NCBI GenBank assembly: GCA_932294295.1
Contig: OW028575.1
Location: 11,580,558-11,644,557, forward strand
Reading direction: 5' to 3'
Source: Alitta virens
Taxonomy: Eukaryota > Annelida > Polychaeta > Phyllodocida > Nereididae
Length of the DNA stretch: 64,000 nucleotides
The notes under the pieces were generated by a model, which was not told the origin of the DNA, made no database searches, and worked only from the letters and a program-made list of their open reading frames with translations. Below are positions 1 through 13,000 of this stretch, piece by piece (position 1 is the first letter of the stretch; each line of letters begins with the position of its first letter). The position numbers and the translations under genes were made by a program.

Positions 1-154
1 AGTTGAAACATTTACGCAATATGAATATGCACTAAGATTTGATTGCATGGAGAGTTTAAAACAAATATAAAACACTCAAAAGATGATAATGAACGCATTC
101 TCTAAAAAATGAATTTACAGATAAATTTGCCGAATGTGTTGTAAAATGTCACGG

Positions 155-1366
155 TCATAACCAAGTTGATTCTACGTTTATGTCCACCTTTTTGTCCAGA
201 CTCAATCGAGATGAGGTCAGTTTCTTGGACACTTTCTTAAGCTTCATCTGAAAGCCTTGTTTTACTGGTTTTTCAGTTGGTACTATGTCCATTTGGTCTT
301 TTTCATGTTCTTGGTCCAATTGCTTTTCTTTCAAATATACCCTGCTTGGAGTGAGAGAGTGTGACGTGTCTTTGTTGCTTAAGTCTATTTTGGACTTTTT
401 TAATTCCGGTTTTCGTTGACGAGGAATGGCCGGTGGTTTCTCATGAAGCAGATTACTAGTGCTGCCATCTTTGTGTTTGCGAATTGAATTACTCCTCAAT
501 TTTGACGCTCTGTTTGCCTGCACTTGAGTGTTAGTCAGATTCTTTTTCCCATAAGGAGAAGATGCAAGTCTGTTCTCCTTTTCTTCATCTTGGTAGCGTT
601 TCGGAGGTGGAGCATGCCTTGCTGCATCAATTTCTTGGTAGATCCTGTCATCGGACACAGCGATGGTGTTATCATGCACATCATGCGGGACAGCATCAAA
701 ATCCCAGCTCATTAGTCTCCCCATGCACACTGTATCCACATCCAACAAATCCATATCCAGTTTGATCCGCAGCCTTCGCACTCTAGCCGTATTAGCCATT
801 AGTTTAGCCGTCTTCTCTAGCATCAAAGCTGTTTCTTGGCATATCTCATTGGCCTCTTCTTGTAGTCGCAGACGTCTCGCATGACGAAGGGCAGTCCTTT
901 CAAAGAGTGTCTGCTCAAGTTCGACAGCATTGCTTGAATGAACTATACTATTGTGCGACTGCTGGTTCGTCTCATCAAAGACAAACATCTGATTGGAATC
1001 ATATTTATTTAGACTTTGCACTGAACCCCTAATAGAGTCTTGAAAGGTGACTTCTTTGTTGACGAAAACTGAATCATCATCAGTTGAGGATATTCTTAAG
1101 GTTGACCTTGAAAGAGAAAGGACACTCTTCTCAAGGTTATTGGTCAAAGATGCCCGCCTGGGAAGAGTGAGAGACCCTGTTCGCTGTCTGTTGACCTCTT
1201 GTAAGGCATTTCTGGTGTGGGGTGAACTTCCCCATGAGGTGGATAGGGGAATATGCCCCACACTCTTTCGTCTTGGCGTTGATGAACTGAGTGGGGTCAA
1301 ACATCGACTACCTGTTGTATTTTGCGAATTTGTCCGAACGCTTCTTTGCAGCTCTGGGGTGAACAT
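155..1366 (-). CDS. Unrecognised 403-aa basic protein, single coding exon, KEN box
   Basis: I do not recognise this protein. The start is well supported: in-frame TGA and TAA codons lie 15 and 12 bases upstream of the ATG, and the context is AAAATG. Residues 1-120 are rich in Ser, Thr and Arg, with several proline-directed sites (T24-P, T30-P, S48-P). Residues about 148-210 form a likely amphipathic or coiled helix rich in Glu, Leu and Arg. A KEN tripeptide sits at 263-265 in an acidic context, and the C-terminal 120 residues are very lysine-rich. Low complexity, CDK-like sites and a KEN box would fit a cell-cycle protein degraded by the APC/C, but that is inference from short motifs. A 5' noncoding exon may lie near 1864-1900, where a donor is seen on the minus strand, with an acceptor near 1409-1412. 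No poly(A) signal is seen in the 154 bases downstream. Confidence 0.6.
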   Translation of the reverse strand: MFTPELQRSVRTNSQNTTGSRCLTPLSSSTPRRKSVGHIPLSTSWGSSPHTRNALQEVNRQRTGSLTLPRRASLTNNLEKSVLSLSRSTLRISSTDDDSVFVNKEVTFQDSIRGSVQSLNKYDSNQMFVFDETNQQSHNSIVHSSNAVELEQTLFERTALRHARRLRLQEEANEICQETALMLEKTAKLMANTARVRRLRIKLDMDLLDVDTVCMGRLMSWDFDAVPHDVHDNTIAVSDDRIYQEIDAARHAPPPKRYQDEEKENRLASSPYGKKNLTNTQVQANRASKLRSNSIRKHKDGSTSNLLHEKPPAIPRQRKPELKKSKIDLSNKDTSHSLTPSRVYLKEKQLDQEHEKDQMDIVPTEKPVKQGFQMKLKKVSKKLTSSRLSLDKKVDINVESTWL

Positions 1367-2744
1367 TTTCTTTACTTATCAGTTGGCCACCCGTTTTTGT
1401 TTTTTCCCCCCTGTGAAATACAAAAGGAGTGTATGGGGTTATTTTGGCAAAAAGCATTTCAAATGTACTTATCTAAACCTAGAGAACATAACATGCAAAG
1501 AAATGGAATTAGTGAGAAAAAACACAAACTTCGATTTGCTGCCATCTCTATTCACAAAAACATTAGATTCTCAAAATTTCTGAATTGCAACCACATTGAT
1601 CAGTGCTATTATAATCTGTTGGGTTGGTTGTGGTTGTAATGGCACAGAATTTTAAAAACAAGTCAAAAATGTGGATTGTTATCCACAGTGGGGAAATATG
1701 CCATACTGGCTATAGTTTGGACCTTAAACTCTTTAGTGTTTAAAAATATGAGAGGATCTTCCTTGGAAATTTACTTTGCTTACATAAACCTTTTATTTAT
1801 TTATTTTTGACAACTATAGTCCTAATATGTTCTAACAATATAATATTAAAGAATGTAAGTTACCTGAAGTTGAAGCACCATGTATCAAAGATAAGTCTTC
1901 ATGCTAATGTGTCATCCACTGGCAGTAACTTCAAATAAATGACTTGCAGGGCCATACACTCTTGTACAGTTCCAGTGATTAACACAATGCTAATTTTACA
2001 CCCTGGATTAAGTTTCCAATGAAAGTGCACTTGCTTTTGACACTTCAAATGAGGGTACTAATTAGCATGCATTGGTCACGCATGGTAACTCTTTAGCTGA
2101 TAGCATTCACACTTGTTGGTTATAGCACAACAATGATAAACACAAACAATGCTGTAATTGTCTAACATCTCTGTGTTAGGAGATTCCAGTCATGCAAATT
2201 GGCTGGTCAGTTCAATTGATCCAATGACTGTACCAAGTTTTTGTTGCATTTGGTTGTACTGGAAGTAATAAGTACAATGTAAGTATAATTGTGCACTAAG
2301 AACTAATCTCAATTTAGACTTTGTAAGAGTATCCGTTTTGAGTAACCTCACTTAACTGGCCACCTCACTATAAAGCCACTAAAGGCGTTAACCTATCTTG
2401 TCGGATTCAAATGGGAGTCATTACATGGTCAGTATCCCTTCCCACCAATTTATGGAATTACCATGTATTTTGCAATTTTTCTGGAGGTTTGCTTTTAAAG
2501 AGGCAACCAAAACATTTCACATAAAGCTTGCAAGTTTAAGGCAGTAATTGTAAATTAAATTTCCATAAATATGATAATGCTTATTGCTTACATGTTGTAT
2601 TAATTACATTATCACTGACACCACATGACATTTTAAAATATTTATTGATGCATCCATGAAAATTTACATTAATGGATAAATGATGAATAATGATTATGTC
2701 AAAGACATTTATCAAATAACAAAACAATTAGCTGTGGTCTTAGT
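1367..2744. other. Intergenic, upstream of the 403-aa gene and downstream of DDX55
   Basis: No coding exon is visible. On the minus strand a splice-donor-like site at about 1858-1863 (exon sequence ending TTCAG before GTAACT) and an acceptor-like site at 1409-1412 could define a 5' noncoding exon for the left-hand gene. The rest is AT-rich unique DNA. Both neighbouring genes are on the minus strand, so the left gene's promoter should lie here. Confidence 0.4.
2641..2646 (-). promoter_or_regulatory. Candidate poly(A) signal of DDX55
   Basis: TTTATT on the plus strand reads AATAAA on the minus strand. It lies about 100 bases past the DDX55 stop codon and is the first canonical signal downstream. 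Confidence 0.55.
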
Positions 2745-5700
2745 TCAGTCATCCTCCAACGAATTCAGATCCAGTCCCATTCCCGCCTCAAATTCTGCAT
2801 TGGAAATCTGAAATCAAAACGACGAGTTGTGTAATGTATTTTCATTTGTCACAAAAACAGAAGGTCATTTATACAGTAAAAGATAACTTGTATGACCTGC
2901 TGTCAGGGTTGCATTTAAAAAAGAATGGGGAGGGGAGGGGAAGCCTGAAGATTTTTCAGATGTCGGGAGGGGGTCTGGAGAAAACTGATATTGGGGTAGG
3001 TAGTTCACCAGTATTTTAATATCTTAATGTAGAAACTAGAGCCTTACGGCGCTGAATCCAGAAGGTGCTGATATTGTACATGTAGTGGATTGGTAGAGTG
3101 TTAGTGCTAGAATACTACCAAATGGGGCTATATGTTAATTATAACAATGACTAATTGAGAATTAATCACTCAATGCAATGTGTGGATGAGTGCAACATTC
3201 TCAGCTTAATTAATTGCACTTGAGCTTTGTTAAGAGCATAGGTCAGCCAAGGGTGAATGTAATTCACAATGTAAACATTTATAAAAAGTCACATGTTGTA
3301 ATTGTAATCATCTGGTCTGTCATTTTATTTGAAAGAACTAGTAATTGCATTTCTGGACAGGTCTGGACAGGTTTTAAAAGGTGGGATCCAATTCACGGTG
3401 TTTCCCGCCATTTTTGCTTGAACCTAGTTCTTAAATTTGCCACAGGGCCACTGAAGTGGGTTGCATACAAGGCCAAGAGCCACAAAAACGGCGAAATACT
3501 GCGAAAATGTTGCATAAAAACACTCATTTTGTGCTTTTTTTTAGCACAATACTCATATCTTTCCTAAGAAACGAGCCGAAGAATGGTGCTCAGTGACACT
3601 GCTCAGCTTGATATCTACTGAGGTTATTCATTTGAAACCCTTTTTTTGCTCAATCGGCTCTCATCAACCCCTCTCTCTCTGACAATATCCAGAATTTATG
3701 TAACTAATTTCACTGCATTATATTGGATGTCACAAGATCGTATCTTTCAAAACTAGACCTGACGGCTCTCATGACAGAGAAACAGAAAAGTTAAGACAAT
3801 CATGACATGAGGCCTCAGACTACAGGCATGTTTTCAATAAAAGAATGAGAATTAAGTTGATCAAATAGTAGAAATTCCAATCTGAAAACGAGGTTTTCAA
3901 GGGACTTAATTTGACATACCTATCAAAGGCTATCATGGTAGGGTTTTAATTTCATTAAAATGGGCCTACAATTTATCCTTAATTGACCAACTTTTGACAT
4001 GCTCTAACAAAGCTCAAGTGCAGTTAACACACATTTATTCAATAAACAATTCAATAAACTATAAATATACACTTAGTTAGAGCTATTAAATGAAATTTAG
4101 GATATTCATTTAGTTGGGATCCAATGGGCATTACCGCAAGTTTTGCCACTCAGTACTTATGTTCACCAAATGTGGTAACATGTTGGGTTTCATATATGGC
4201 TAGGTGCTGTAAATTAGGCAAAATACCGCCAAAATGGTAATATTTTTTCCAATTTACTCAAGAAAGAGAGGTTATTTAATCAAAAACCTGCCCAATAACC
4301 GGCCATCTACAGTTAGTGGCCTGGTCCAAGACCATTCTGGGTCCCTCTCACTAGCTCCCCAAACAGTGGCTGGATTGCAACAGTATCCAAATGATCCACA
4401 GGTTCATCTCTCAGGACAGTCAGCAGCTGCAAGGACAGAGAGCCTAGAGGGTTTCTCTGTCAATAAGCATAAAATGATATTGCAACGGACCTTTTTCTTC
4501 TTGAGTTTCTTGACGAGAGCAGCCTCCTTGCTGATCTCATCAATGTCCTCTTCAGTCATCTCCATTTTTCTCTTCCTCTTTTTTTCTTTGGCTTCTCTTC
4601 TCACTATCTTCTTGACCTTTTTTTCTTTTTGTTTTGACCACGATGGCACCTTTGGCTTAAAGGTAAGTTAGAAAGTACAATAATTATTCAATTATCATCT
4701 GAGGTATGTGGAACTTTAAGCAATGCTCAAGAAAACATCTCTTTTGATAAACATGTTCACTCAACCGAAAAATACATGCAACAAATCAAATTGTAAGGCT
4801 ATCATTTATGCATTTCTTTTTGGCGGAGTGTAAAATTTTTGTACATGGTGTTTACATGCAAAAAAAAAAAGAAGGGAAATGTCATATTTTTATCGATTTC
4901 AAAATTTACCTTGTACTGCCTTTTTGATTCTGCATCCTTTTCTTTCTTCAGTTCAAGTTCTTTTAATCTCTGTTTTTCTCTTGTTTTATCTCTGAATGGG
5001 AAAAAATTAATAATATAACATATTATTGCTGATCAATCGAATTACAAAAATATTGTCCTCAGAAACACCAAAAATCAATTTAAAATGTATTTTACCAACA
5101 TTTTGATAATACATTGATTTAATTTGAGCCACTGATAACATAATATTTATAGTTAAAAGAAATACCTGTATGGTATCGTAGAGTAGTCAATTTCAGTGGG
5201 TTGAAATGCTGGAAATGACTTTCCCTTCAGCTCAGGCATTTTAGGCAGATGAAGTAAAGCATAACCAGTCGCGAGTTTAGCAATGTCTAGATCTGTAAAT
5301 GGAAATTTGCAGCTGATAGTTAATTTAAGCCGACAGACCATGTAAAAACTTTGCCATAATGGCTTAATCCATATTCAGGAATCAGCTGAAATGCATGATA
5401 ATAGTGCTTACCTTTAAACCTGAAGATTTCACTGCACTCGTGTTTTGCGTAAAATCTTAAGAAGGACACAAATGCCTTCACACTTTTTTCATACATCATT
5501 CTGTAACAGCAAAGGAAATTTCTTCCATGCTCTGCATATTTCAAGACACATGCTTTGGCTACGTTTGACAAAAAATCTGAAAATTTTTGAGGATGTCTGC
5601 TTGAGCTCTAACATACCTGTCTTTCATATTTATGGTCTTCAGTTTTGGTAAAAGGTCTTGTGATTGAGCATCAGGCAGCTTGTATTCTTGAAGTGGCACC

Positions 5701-8700
5701 TGGTCAATGTAAAATAAACAGCAAGTATGGTGCTTGTAATCTTCCACATGATGCAGCATTAAACTATTAACGTTTACATTATAAGATGGTCATAAACTCG
5801 AAATGTTACTGTCAATAATTGTTATACATTACATACCTTCTGATTTAATTTTATGAATTCAACATAAGTGTCTTCTTGGGGTCGGAGAAACACAATTGCA
5901 TTTCCAGTGTTGCCAATTCTTGCGGTTCTTCCACAACGATGCACAAATGAACTATAACAGAGGATTAACTTTTTTTCAAAGTAATAATCAAGGTAAATAG
6001 GTTTTCAGATATTAAGGTAGATAGCAGTGTTCCAGCTAGGATTTCAATTGGGCTTAGCGCAGAATAATATTAGGGCACTTTAATAGACCCATAATGAGCC
6101 ATATAGAGCGCCAAGTTAGTTGGAGAGCAAAAAAATATATAAAAAGTCAGTCATGGCGCAAGGGGCTTAAGTGGCATGCCTGGAACACTCTTGATTTTCA
6201 GAAAATATACTTATTTTAAAAATTTTCTTGTATAACATTAAAACAAGAAAACGCAATAAGGAAAGATGGAAATTACAAAAGATATACCTACAGAAAAATT
6301 TAATTTTCCAAACAGTATATTTGTACATACCTGGCAGAAGTGGGTGGGTCAAACTGAATGACCCAATTTACCTCTGGTATGTCCACTCCTCTTCCCATGA
6401 CATCTGTGCTCATTAGTACTCCACTTTAATTAATATCAAAATTAAACATTAAAATTCACCTCTAAATAAATATCCAAATAAACATTAAATTTCATTTAAT
6501 GTTAGAGTGATGCATTTAAATATTAACTCCAATTTGACTGATATAAATTTTTTAGTGCATGTTGCAGTAACTAAACAAAAATAAAGTTTATCAAAAATGC
6601 TCACCTGTGTAAATTTCGGAACTCTGAAAATATTTTATTTCTTTTGTCTTGTTTGCGGTGAATTGAAAGTATTGTAGTGTTTTTCAGAAAACTGAAATCA
6701 AAATAATAGAATAATGCATGTGTGTACTCATTATACATTCAAAATATATATTAAGTTATAATAATTACATGAAGTCCGCTTACTTTTGAGCTGCCCTGGA
6801 GAAATAGTCCACACTCGCACAACTGCTGAAGAAAACCATTACTTTGGCATTTTTGTGATGGTGTAGAAAGGCTATGAGACTGTTGAACTTTTCATCATTT
6901 TCACAAATCTAAAAACGGAACAGTGTCATTAAATGTTAGAGCATTAGTGGGCATTACATATTTCACATACTGTATTATAAATAAAACTGGTTTACCTGAT
7001 TTTGTGTCACAGGAGAACCCAATAGCTCTTATAATGTTACTTAAGAGTTAACACCACCATTAAAACCAGTTAAATTTATGTTAAGAAGTCTTCCTAAAGA
7101 ATTGATAAATTTAGCCATAGTGGTACTTTAAGAAAGATCGAACAAGAAAATTCAGCTGTTTACAGCAGGTGACAGATGGCCATTAGGCCATGTTTGATAG
7201 TTTGTATTACCATAGATACACTGTAGATTGACATCATCATAATTATATTGTATTGAAGAAAGAAAACACAGTATTTTTCTAGCAGAATTTCTTACCATAT
7301 AATAGTTATTCAAACTCTTGGGAGTCCTCTGAACCGCCTCACCCTCCAATCTCTTCTCTTTGACTGTAATACGGACTGGATTACGCATACCAGCTCTAAT
7401 GAGTGATTCCAATTCATCAGTCTGAGTTGCTGAGAACAATCCTGTCCTTCTCTGTTTTGGCAAGTAGCTGAGAATGGTATTCAAACTGAAATGGCAGAAA
7501 GAGTTGTGGACCAAATTAGCCTGAAGTGTGTTCAGTCTACAAATTGGTTCATGTGGTCAGGCCAAGTAATTAAGTTATCACAAATTTTTGTTTTATTTGG
7601 GTTACTGTTTTGTTAGATGCATTCTGGGCTGTATAATTAGTTATAATCAGACTGTATGATTGAGACAGTGCATACATGTATTATAATCTGGAGAAGTTTT
7701 TGTTAAATTAAAACATACCTGTTTTGAAAGCCCATCTCAAGAAGTCTATCAGCCTCATCCAAAACTAGGACCTCCTGAAAATCAGAAATTTTAACAATAT
7801 TAATTGGTTATACTGTTTATTTCAACAGCATTGGACGGTATTGTATTCATTATCTGTTACAAATTTAATGTGTAAAAAAAATATTACCAAATTTTTAACT
7901 CCCATACGTAACGGAAAGTCTTGTTTCTGTAGAAGAAACTCGAGTCGTCCTGGAGTTCCAATGATTATGTGTGCCCTGAAATGTTATGGAAAATTTTACA
8001 ATTTTGCCAAATAATAAAAGATAGCTGAGGACAAATGTATGTAACAGTCGGTGGCATCTATTTGTGACTTACCCATTTGCTATAAAGTTAGCAATATCTT
8101 TGTTAATGTCTGATCCTCCAATCATGAGAGCCTTAGTAAACTGTGGTACATTTTCGATAAAGGATGTGAGGACATCATAAATTTGCACTGCAAGCTCTCT
8201 AGTTGGTATAACTATCAAGCCGCCAACCTAGAAGCAAGCAAATATTTGACAGTTTGAATTATGGTTGACAATATATTTCTCATACAAATTACATATTGCA
8301 TGTTGGTCGACACTCACCTCAAACTTCTTCAGCTTTTCTTCTCTTCTTAATAACATTTCCAACAGAGGTATTACAAATGCCAGCGTTTTCCCACTGCCTG
8401 TAACGGCTTCTGCTGCCACATCCTTGTTGGTTAGAAATAAAGGAATGCATGCTGCCTGCAATGTAGAATGGCAGAATATAACTATCATATTATACATAGT
8501 AGAAAAATTATTTTCTCACAAACTTTCATTACGCACACAATTATTATTATAATATTATATGTATAATTAGTGTGCCTAATTCTGTGAGGATTTATAATGC
8601 TGTGAAAACCTGAAACTATAATCAACAGCTGCTTGAATTTAATATTTCACAATCACTGCATTTATAACTAAACATTAAAATACTATTTGTTTTTGTATTT

Positions 8701-9941
8701 ATGTGCCTTTGCTGCCAGTTGTTTATTCAACTTTATTGGGTTTGAGGGCAATCATGTTATTAAGCCCATCACATTATTAGGCACACCTACTCTACTACAA
8801 TGAGTTTTGTGGAATTTTCTCCAAGTCAGACAGCATTCTAAAGATCCTGGATTGTGATTAAAGATGCAACACTGACAGGCAGGGAAGACAACTTTAGGAC
8901 GGTAACGAGTCATTTCGTAGACACGCCAAATCGTTGACAACCAACCTGTTGACATGACGACGGCAAACTCGTTGACAATCAACACCCTCGGCCCGACCAT
9001 CTCGTTGACAGAAAATCGTTGTTATACCAACTCGTTGACCTGTCGACGAGTTGGTATTGCTAACTCGTTGACACCGGTTTTTCCCGGCCGTCGGCCTCCC
9101 CTTGCCCCCCTCAATCACGGTTTTATGGTATTTTCTTCGTTAATTGTTTGTGAAAAGCAATATTATGGACATCCTGTTATAGATCTCATTCATAATAATT
9201 TTGTGGCAAGTATTCCGCTGTGGAAGCTTTATCAACCGAGTAATCACCGGAGTCAGATTTGTCGACGAAATGGTCATTGGGCAGATTAGCTGTCAACAAT
9301 ATTGCATTAATATGTCAATGAGTAATGACCTGTCAACGAGTTGTTTGTTGGGGTCAAAAGTTTGTCAACGACTTTGTGTCTGCCAAATTTATACAAGTTG
9401 GTTTGTCAACGAATTTGTACCAGGCCTTGTAATGTGTCAATGACTTGGTTGTCGACGATTTCGCGTGTCGACGAATTGACCTGTCTTTCTTTAGGACATA
9501 CTATGAATTTTGATATTCAATAATTCATCTTTTATCATTCCAGAAAATAGCTTTGCGAGCCCTTTTTATTTTATTTTTTAGTTTGGATGCTTATTGTTTG
9601 GAACATGTCATTGTTTCTGACATTACTGTGACGTTGATGTATTGAATAGGGCCTACATGTAAGTACTGTCCTTATCCATCTGTCATGCGGGTTCTACATG
9701 GCTTCAATGCTGGTTATGCTGGCCTGACAGGCTGACAGTGACAATAACATGCAGGAAAGTCATGTTATGCACGTTGTTGTGAGCGATATTTGAGGTATTT
9801 CAATCATCCCGGCTAGATTTATGAATTTGAGTTTGGTATACGCACTTGGACGGGTGTCATTCGTTTGAAGTCCAATGTATCCAGTGTTTTCAGTACATTT
9901 TCGGACAACGGTGTCTTCAGTTTATCCCAGGATTGATCCAT
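2745..9941 (-). CDS. DDX55: ATP-dependent RNA helicase DDX55 (Spb4 family), 16 coding exons
   Basis: Nucleolar DEAD-box helicase of 60S ribosome assembly. Coding exons in order: 9941-9846, 8455-8318, 8227-8073, 7975-7888, 7774-7719, 7485-7296, 6908-6784, 6691-6605, 6423-6331, 5951-5837, 5699-5617, 5500-5412, 5292-5166, 4991-4910, 4655-4491, 2807-2745. They sum to 1752 nt (583 aa plus stop), close to human DDX55 (600 aa). Motifs: Q motif ending MTPVQ at residue 32, Walker A AVTGSGKT 49-56, PTREL 86-90, TPGR in exon 4, DEAD 165-168, SAT 196-198, motif [14 protein letters not shown], motif [10 protein letters not shown] 346-353. The C-terminal extension matches the family in [10 protein letters not shown] and a lysine-rich tail, and the last exon ends NSLEDD. 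All introns are GT-AG. The donor after exon 15 (GTCCGT) is weak, but using it keeps the frame. The first intron carries a foldback transposon. Confidence 0.95.
8892..9497. mobile_element. Foldback / Mutator-like MITE with 9-bp target duplication
   Basis: The element spans 8901-9488 and is flanked by CTTTAGGAC at 8892-8900 and 9489-9497. Its ends are long imperfect inverted repeats: 8910-8945 closely matches the reverse complement of 9445-9479. Each arm is built of degenerate copies of CGTTGAC, read forward on the left (8930-9075) and as GTCAACG on the right (9290-9475). A near-palindrome centred on about 9038 (ACCAACTCGTTGAC and its inverse) lies in the left arm. There is no coding capacity. 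A 9-bp duplication with long inverted ends is typical of Mutator-type or foldback elements; the class is inferred. It sits in DDX55 intron 1. Confidence 0.7.
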
Positions 9942-10064
9942 AATCGTTTCGAAAGTTTCCAGATTTTTCTTGTCATCCACCTAGCGGAAGAATTAATTTC
10001 AACGCGCCACCTGCTGCTAGACAGCTAAGTGATCCTTGAACTTGAAGCACAAGCGCAAGCCACA
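9942..10064. promoter_or_regulatory. Shared divergent promoter region of DDX55 and ACADS
   Basis: Only 123 bp separate the two start codons, which point away from each other. There is no TATA box. A GCGGAAG sequence at about 9984-9990 fits an ETS-family site (GGAA core), common in housekeeping bidirectional promoters. Both 5'UTRs must also fit in this interval, so transcription start sites probably overlap or lie very close. The regulatory reading is inference from spacing and one short motif. Confidence 0.55.
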
Positions 10065-13000
10065 ATGGCCAGCAGGGTATTTTCTCGTGTTTCCACATAT
10101 TTACCTCGTTTCAAGGGTGGGTATACGAGTGTATTATACATTAATGAATGCTCCTAATATCCTATCTGAAGCAACCGAGTACTTTTGCAGTGCCACCCTG
10201 GCATAAAGATGTGAAGAGTGGTTGTTCAGTCAACAAGTTTATCACTTTATCAAGTTTATGTAAGCTTTAAAAGCTGAGCAGACGACTTTTCGGAAAGTTT
10301 TCCTTGGAAATTGAAAACCATTTGAGTTGATTGTGTGCATTCGCTTAAATGGCAATGACAACCTGATTAATATCTTTATTCGTACTATATTTAGTACATT
10401 TTCAGGATATAAATTTAAGATTAATTTAAACAAAGGTCATTTATAATGAATAACATCTCAGAAATATTCAAAATTGAACATTTTAGTCCATCACGCAACA
10501 TCGTCAGCTCTTTGGTTGTTTGTACTTTGCCAGTTGTGTCTTGCGTTTTACAGCAGAAGTTGCATTTATGCACAACCCGTTTTGTATTTATGTTACCACT
10601 TTGACGGCACAGAGAATCTCAGAAATATTCACATTCACTGATTCAGTGCTGATATCAGCTAAGTTCCTGGCAAAACATTTGTGTTATCATTGTGAAATTG
10701 CACTATCTGCTAAGTTGCATGCACTCGATCATATCTTATATATAATAAGTTATATGATCCATACAAAACTATAGATATTGACATTGTTACATGATGAAGC
10801 GATTTCGATAAACATGCAGGTTTTAATGATTTTAATCCAATGGTTTAATTTTGAACAGGATATTCCAGGGCACAATCTTCTATAGCACTACTACCAGAGA
10901 CACATCAGATGCTTCAGAAAACATGTCGTGACTTCGCAGAGAATGAACTGAAACCTATTGCAGGCATGCTGGATAGGGACCACCAGTATCCAAAGGATCA
11001 GGTAATTTTAATGAAATAATGATGACCATATTCACATGCCTTGGTTTATGATAAAGCCTATATATCAAAGGAGTGAAACATTGGCACGCTGACATATTGT
11101 GCACTGTCACATGTACACTCGGCGACAGTGAAATTCGCCACGACAACGAGATTTGCCACTCGTAATAAACTGCAAGTAACATTAAAACACCGAGAATGAT
11201 ACAAACATCTAGTTTATTAGCAAATCAAGACCTTGCCGTGTGCATAATCGTGTATTAGGGGGATGGCGAATCTCATTGTTGTGGCGAACACCGAGAATGA
11301 TACAAACATCTAGTTTATTAGCAAATCAAGACCTTGCCGTGTGTATAATCGTGTATTAGGGGGGTGGCGAATCTCATTGTTGTGGCGAAGGTCACTGTTG
11401 CCGAGTGTATACGCCAACTCGGTAGACAATTTAATTCTGCAAAATACAGTTACTTAGTGCTACTTTAAAATTTACTTGTACCAAAGAGTAGAAATAGTAA
11501 AAGAGGACACTCGCACATTTTTATGAGCCACGTCAGGGTTGGTTTTGGTTAATAATAGGCGTCATTTGCTGTATTATGTCTTAATCATAACAATTGGAAG
11601 TGACGTCATTGTGATTGTTTCTATTGTTATGTCATATTTCTGCGTGCATAATATTAATGTTTTCATTATGTTATTCCCTTATAAATGTATAAGATTAATT
11701 ATTTGACTTTCATTGTTGCATTTATATGAATAAATCCTTTGATTGTTTTGATAAGAAATCGTCACTGTGGGCTTGTTCATATTGTAAAACACAACCCTCA
11801 GCAGAACCTTTGGGTATTATGACTCTGTGCTTGTATACTTATTGATTATGAACTTTCGCTGAGTATGTGCTGCATTCCCCAGATATGTTTAAAACATAAG
11901 TTTTGTATATCCGAGTGTTCGATATTTTAGAATCCTGAAAATGAATAATATAACTATGTAATCAGCTATATATATAATGCTTGATCAAATGTGGTCCAAA
12001 TTGGTAACATGGGTTGTGAATACATCCTTAAAATCTCTACACCTCATATTAAGAGTGCAGAAATTGTATGTGAATATATTAATTGCTGTTTCAGGTGAAG
12101 AAATTGGGAGAATTGGGGTTAATGTGTGTTGATGTCCCAGAGAAATATGGTGGAACAGGACTGGACTATTTGGCGTATGCTGTTGCGATGGAAGAAGTCT
12201 CCAGAGGTTGTGCATCTGCTGGTGTTATCATGAGTGTCAACAATGTAAGTCAAGTGCTAACTGTCCTGTCATAATATTTGTATGCTACATGTGGGTGAGA
12301 TGTGGTCTTTCTTAATACAGTTTATTTCAATTACTGTGACATGTGTCAGTACACTATGGCTTCAAAGCTTATGAGTAGGAGTACACAACTCTGTCTTTTT
12401 CTTTTAATCTAAAATTGAAGTTGCAGAGTGTGGTTAAAGTGATACTCCCTGAATCTCATGTAGGAAATCTGGCCTTAACTAAATTCTCTGAGTTAGTGAC
12501 ATTACAGTCTTTCATATGACAACAGCTTTCCACCACAGGCATACAGTCAAGTAAACTCTATTAATTAAGGAGTAATTAGCCCTCAACTTTCTATCGGTGG
12601 GCCACCGATAGAACTGGGCCAAATTTGAAATGGCCTGACCTCTGGTGACTCATGTCATGGTTGCAAGGTGTCCTCTGCACCCCAGGTTGCCATGGTTATG
12701 AAATTCCTGCAATCCCCCTCCCCAACTTCCATGCAGCTGTATTTACATCATTTGAAATTTTGTCACACATGAAACAGTACTGTTAATTAATACTTATAAG
12801 GCAACTTGAAATTCTGATACCCATACCACTGCAAAAATCTTAAAAACATGTGTTGTGCTTGTTTGTCAACAATCTGTCTTGGGTTATTGCCCGGTTCTAA
12901 AAAAAATAGCCCACTGACCCACTTGGTCACAGCCTAGCAGAGGAAGATGGCTCTGAGTTGCTGATGTTTGTAACGGTCAACAGAGGCAGTGGGATACATA

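Noticed and set aside
4234..4671. 145-aa plus-strand frame
   Set aside because: It is the opposite strand of the lysine-rich DDX55 exon at 4491-4655, giving a spurious Phe/Leu-rich translation.
9846..10028. Plus-strand 60-aa frame in the promoter region
   Set aside because: It is antisense to DDX55 exon 1, whose MTPVQ end matches the helicase family.
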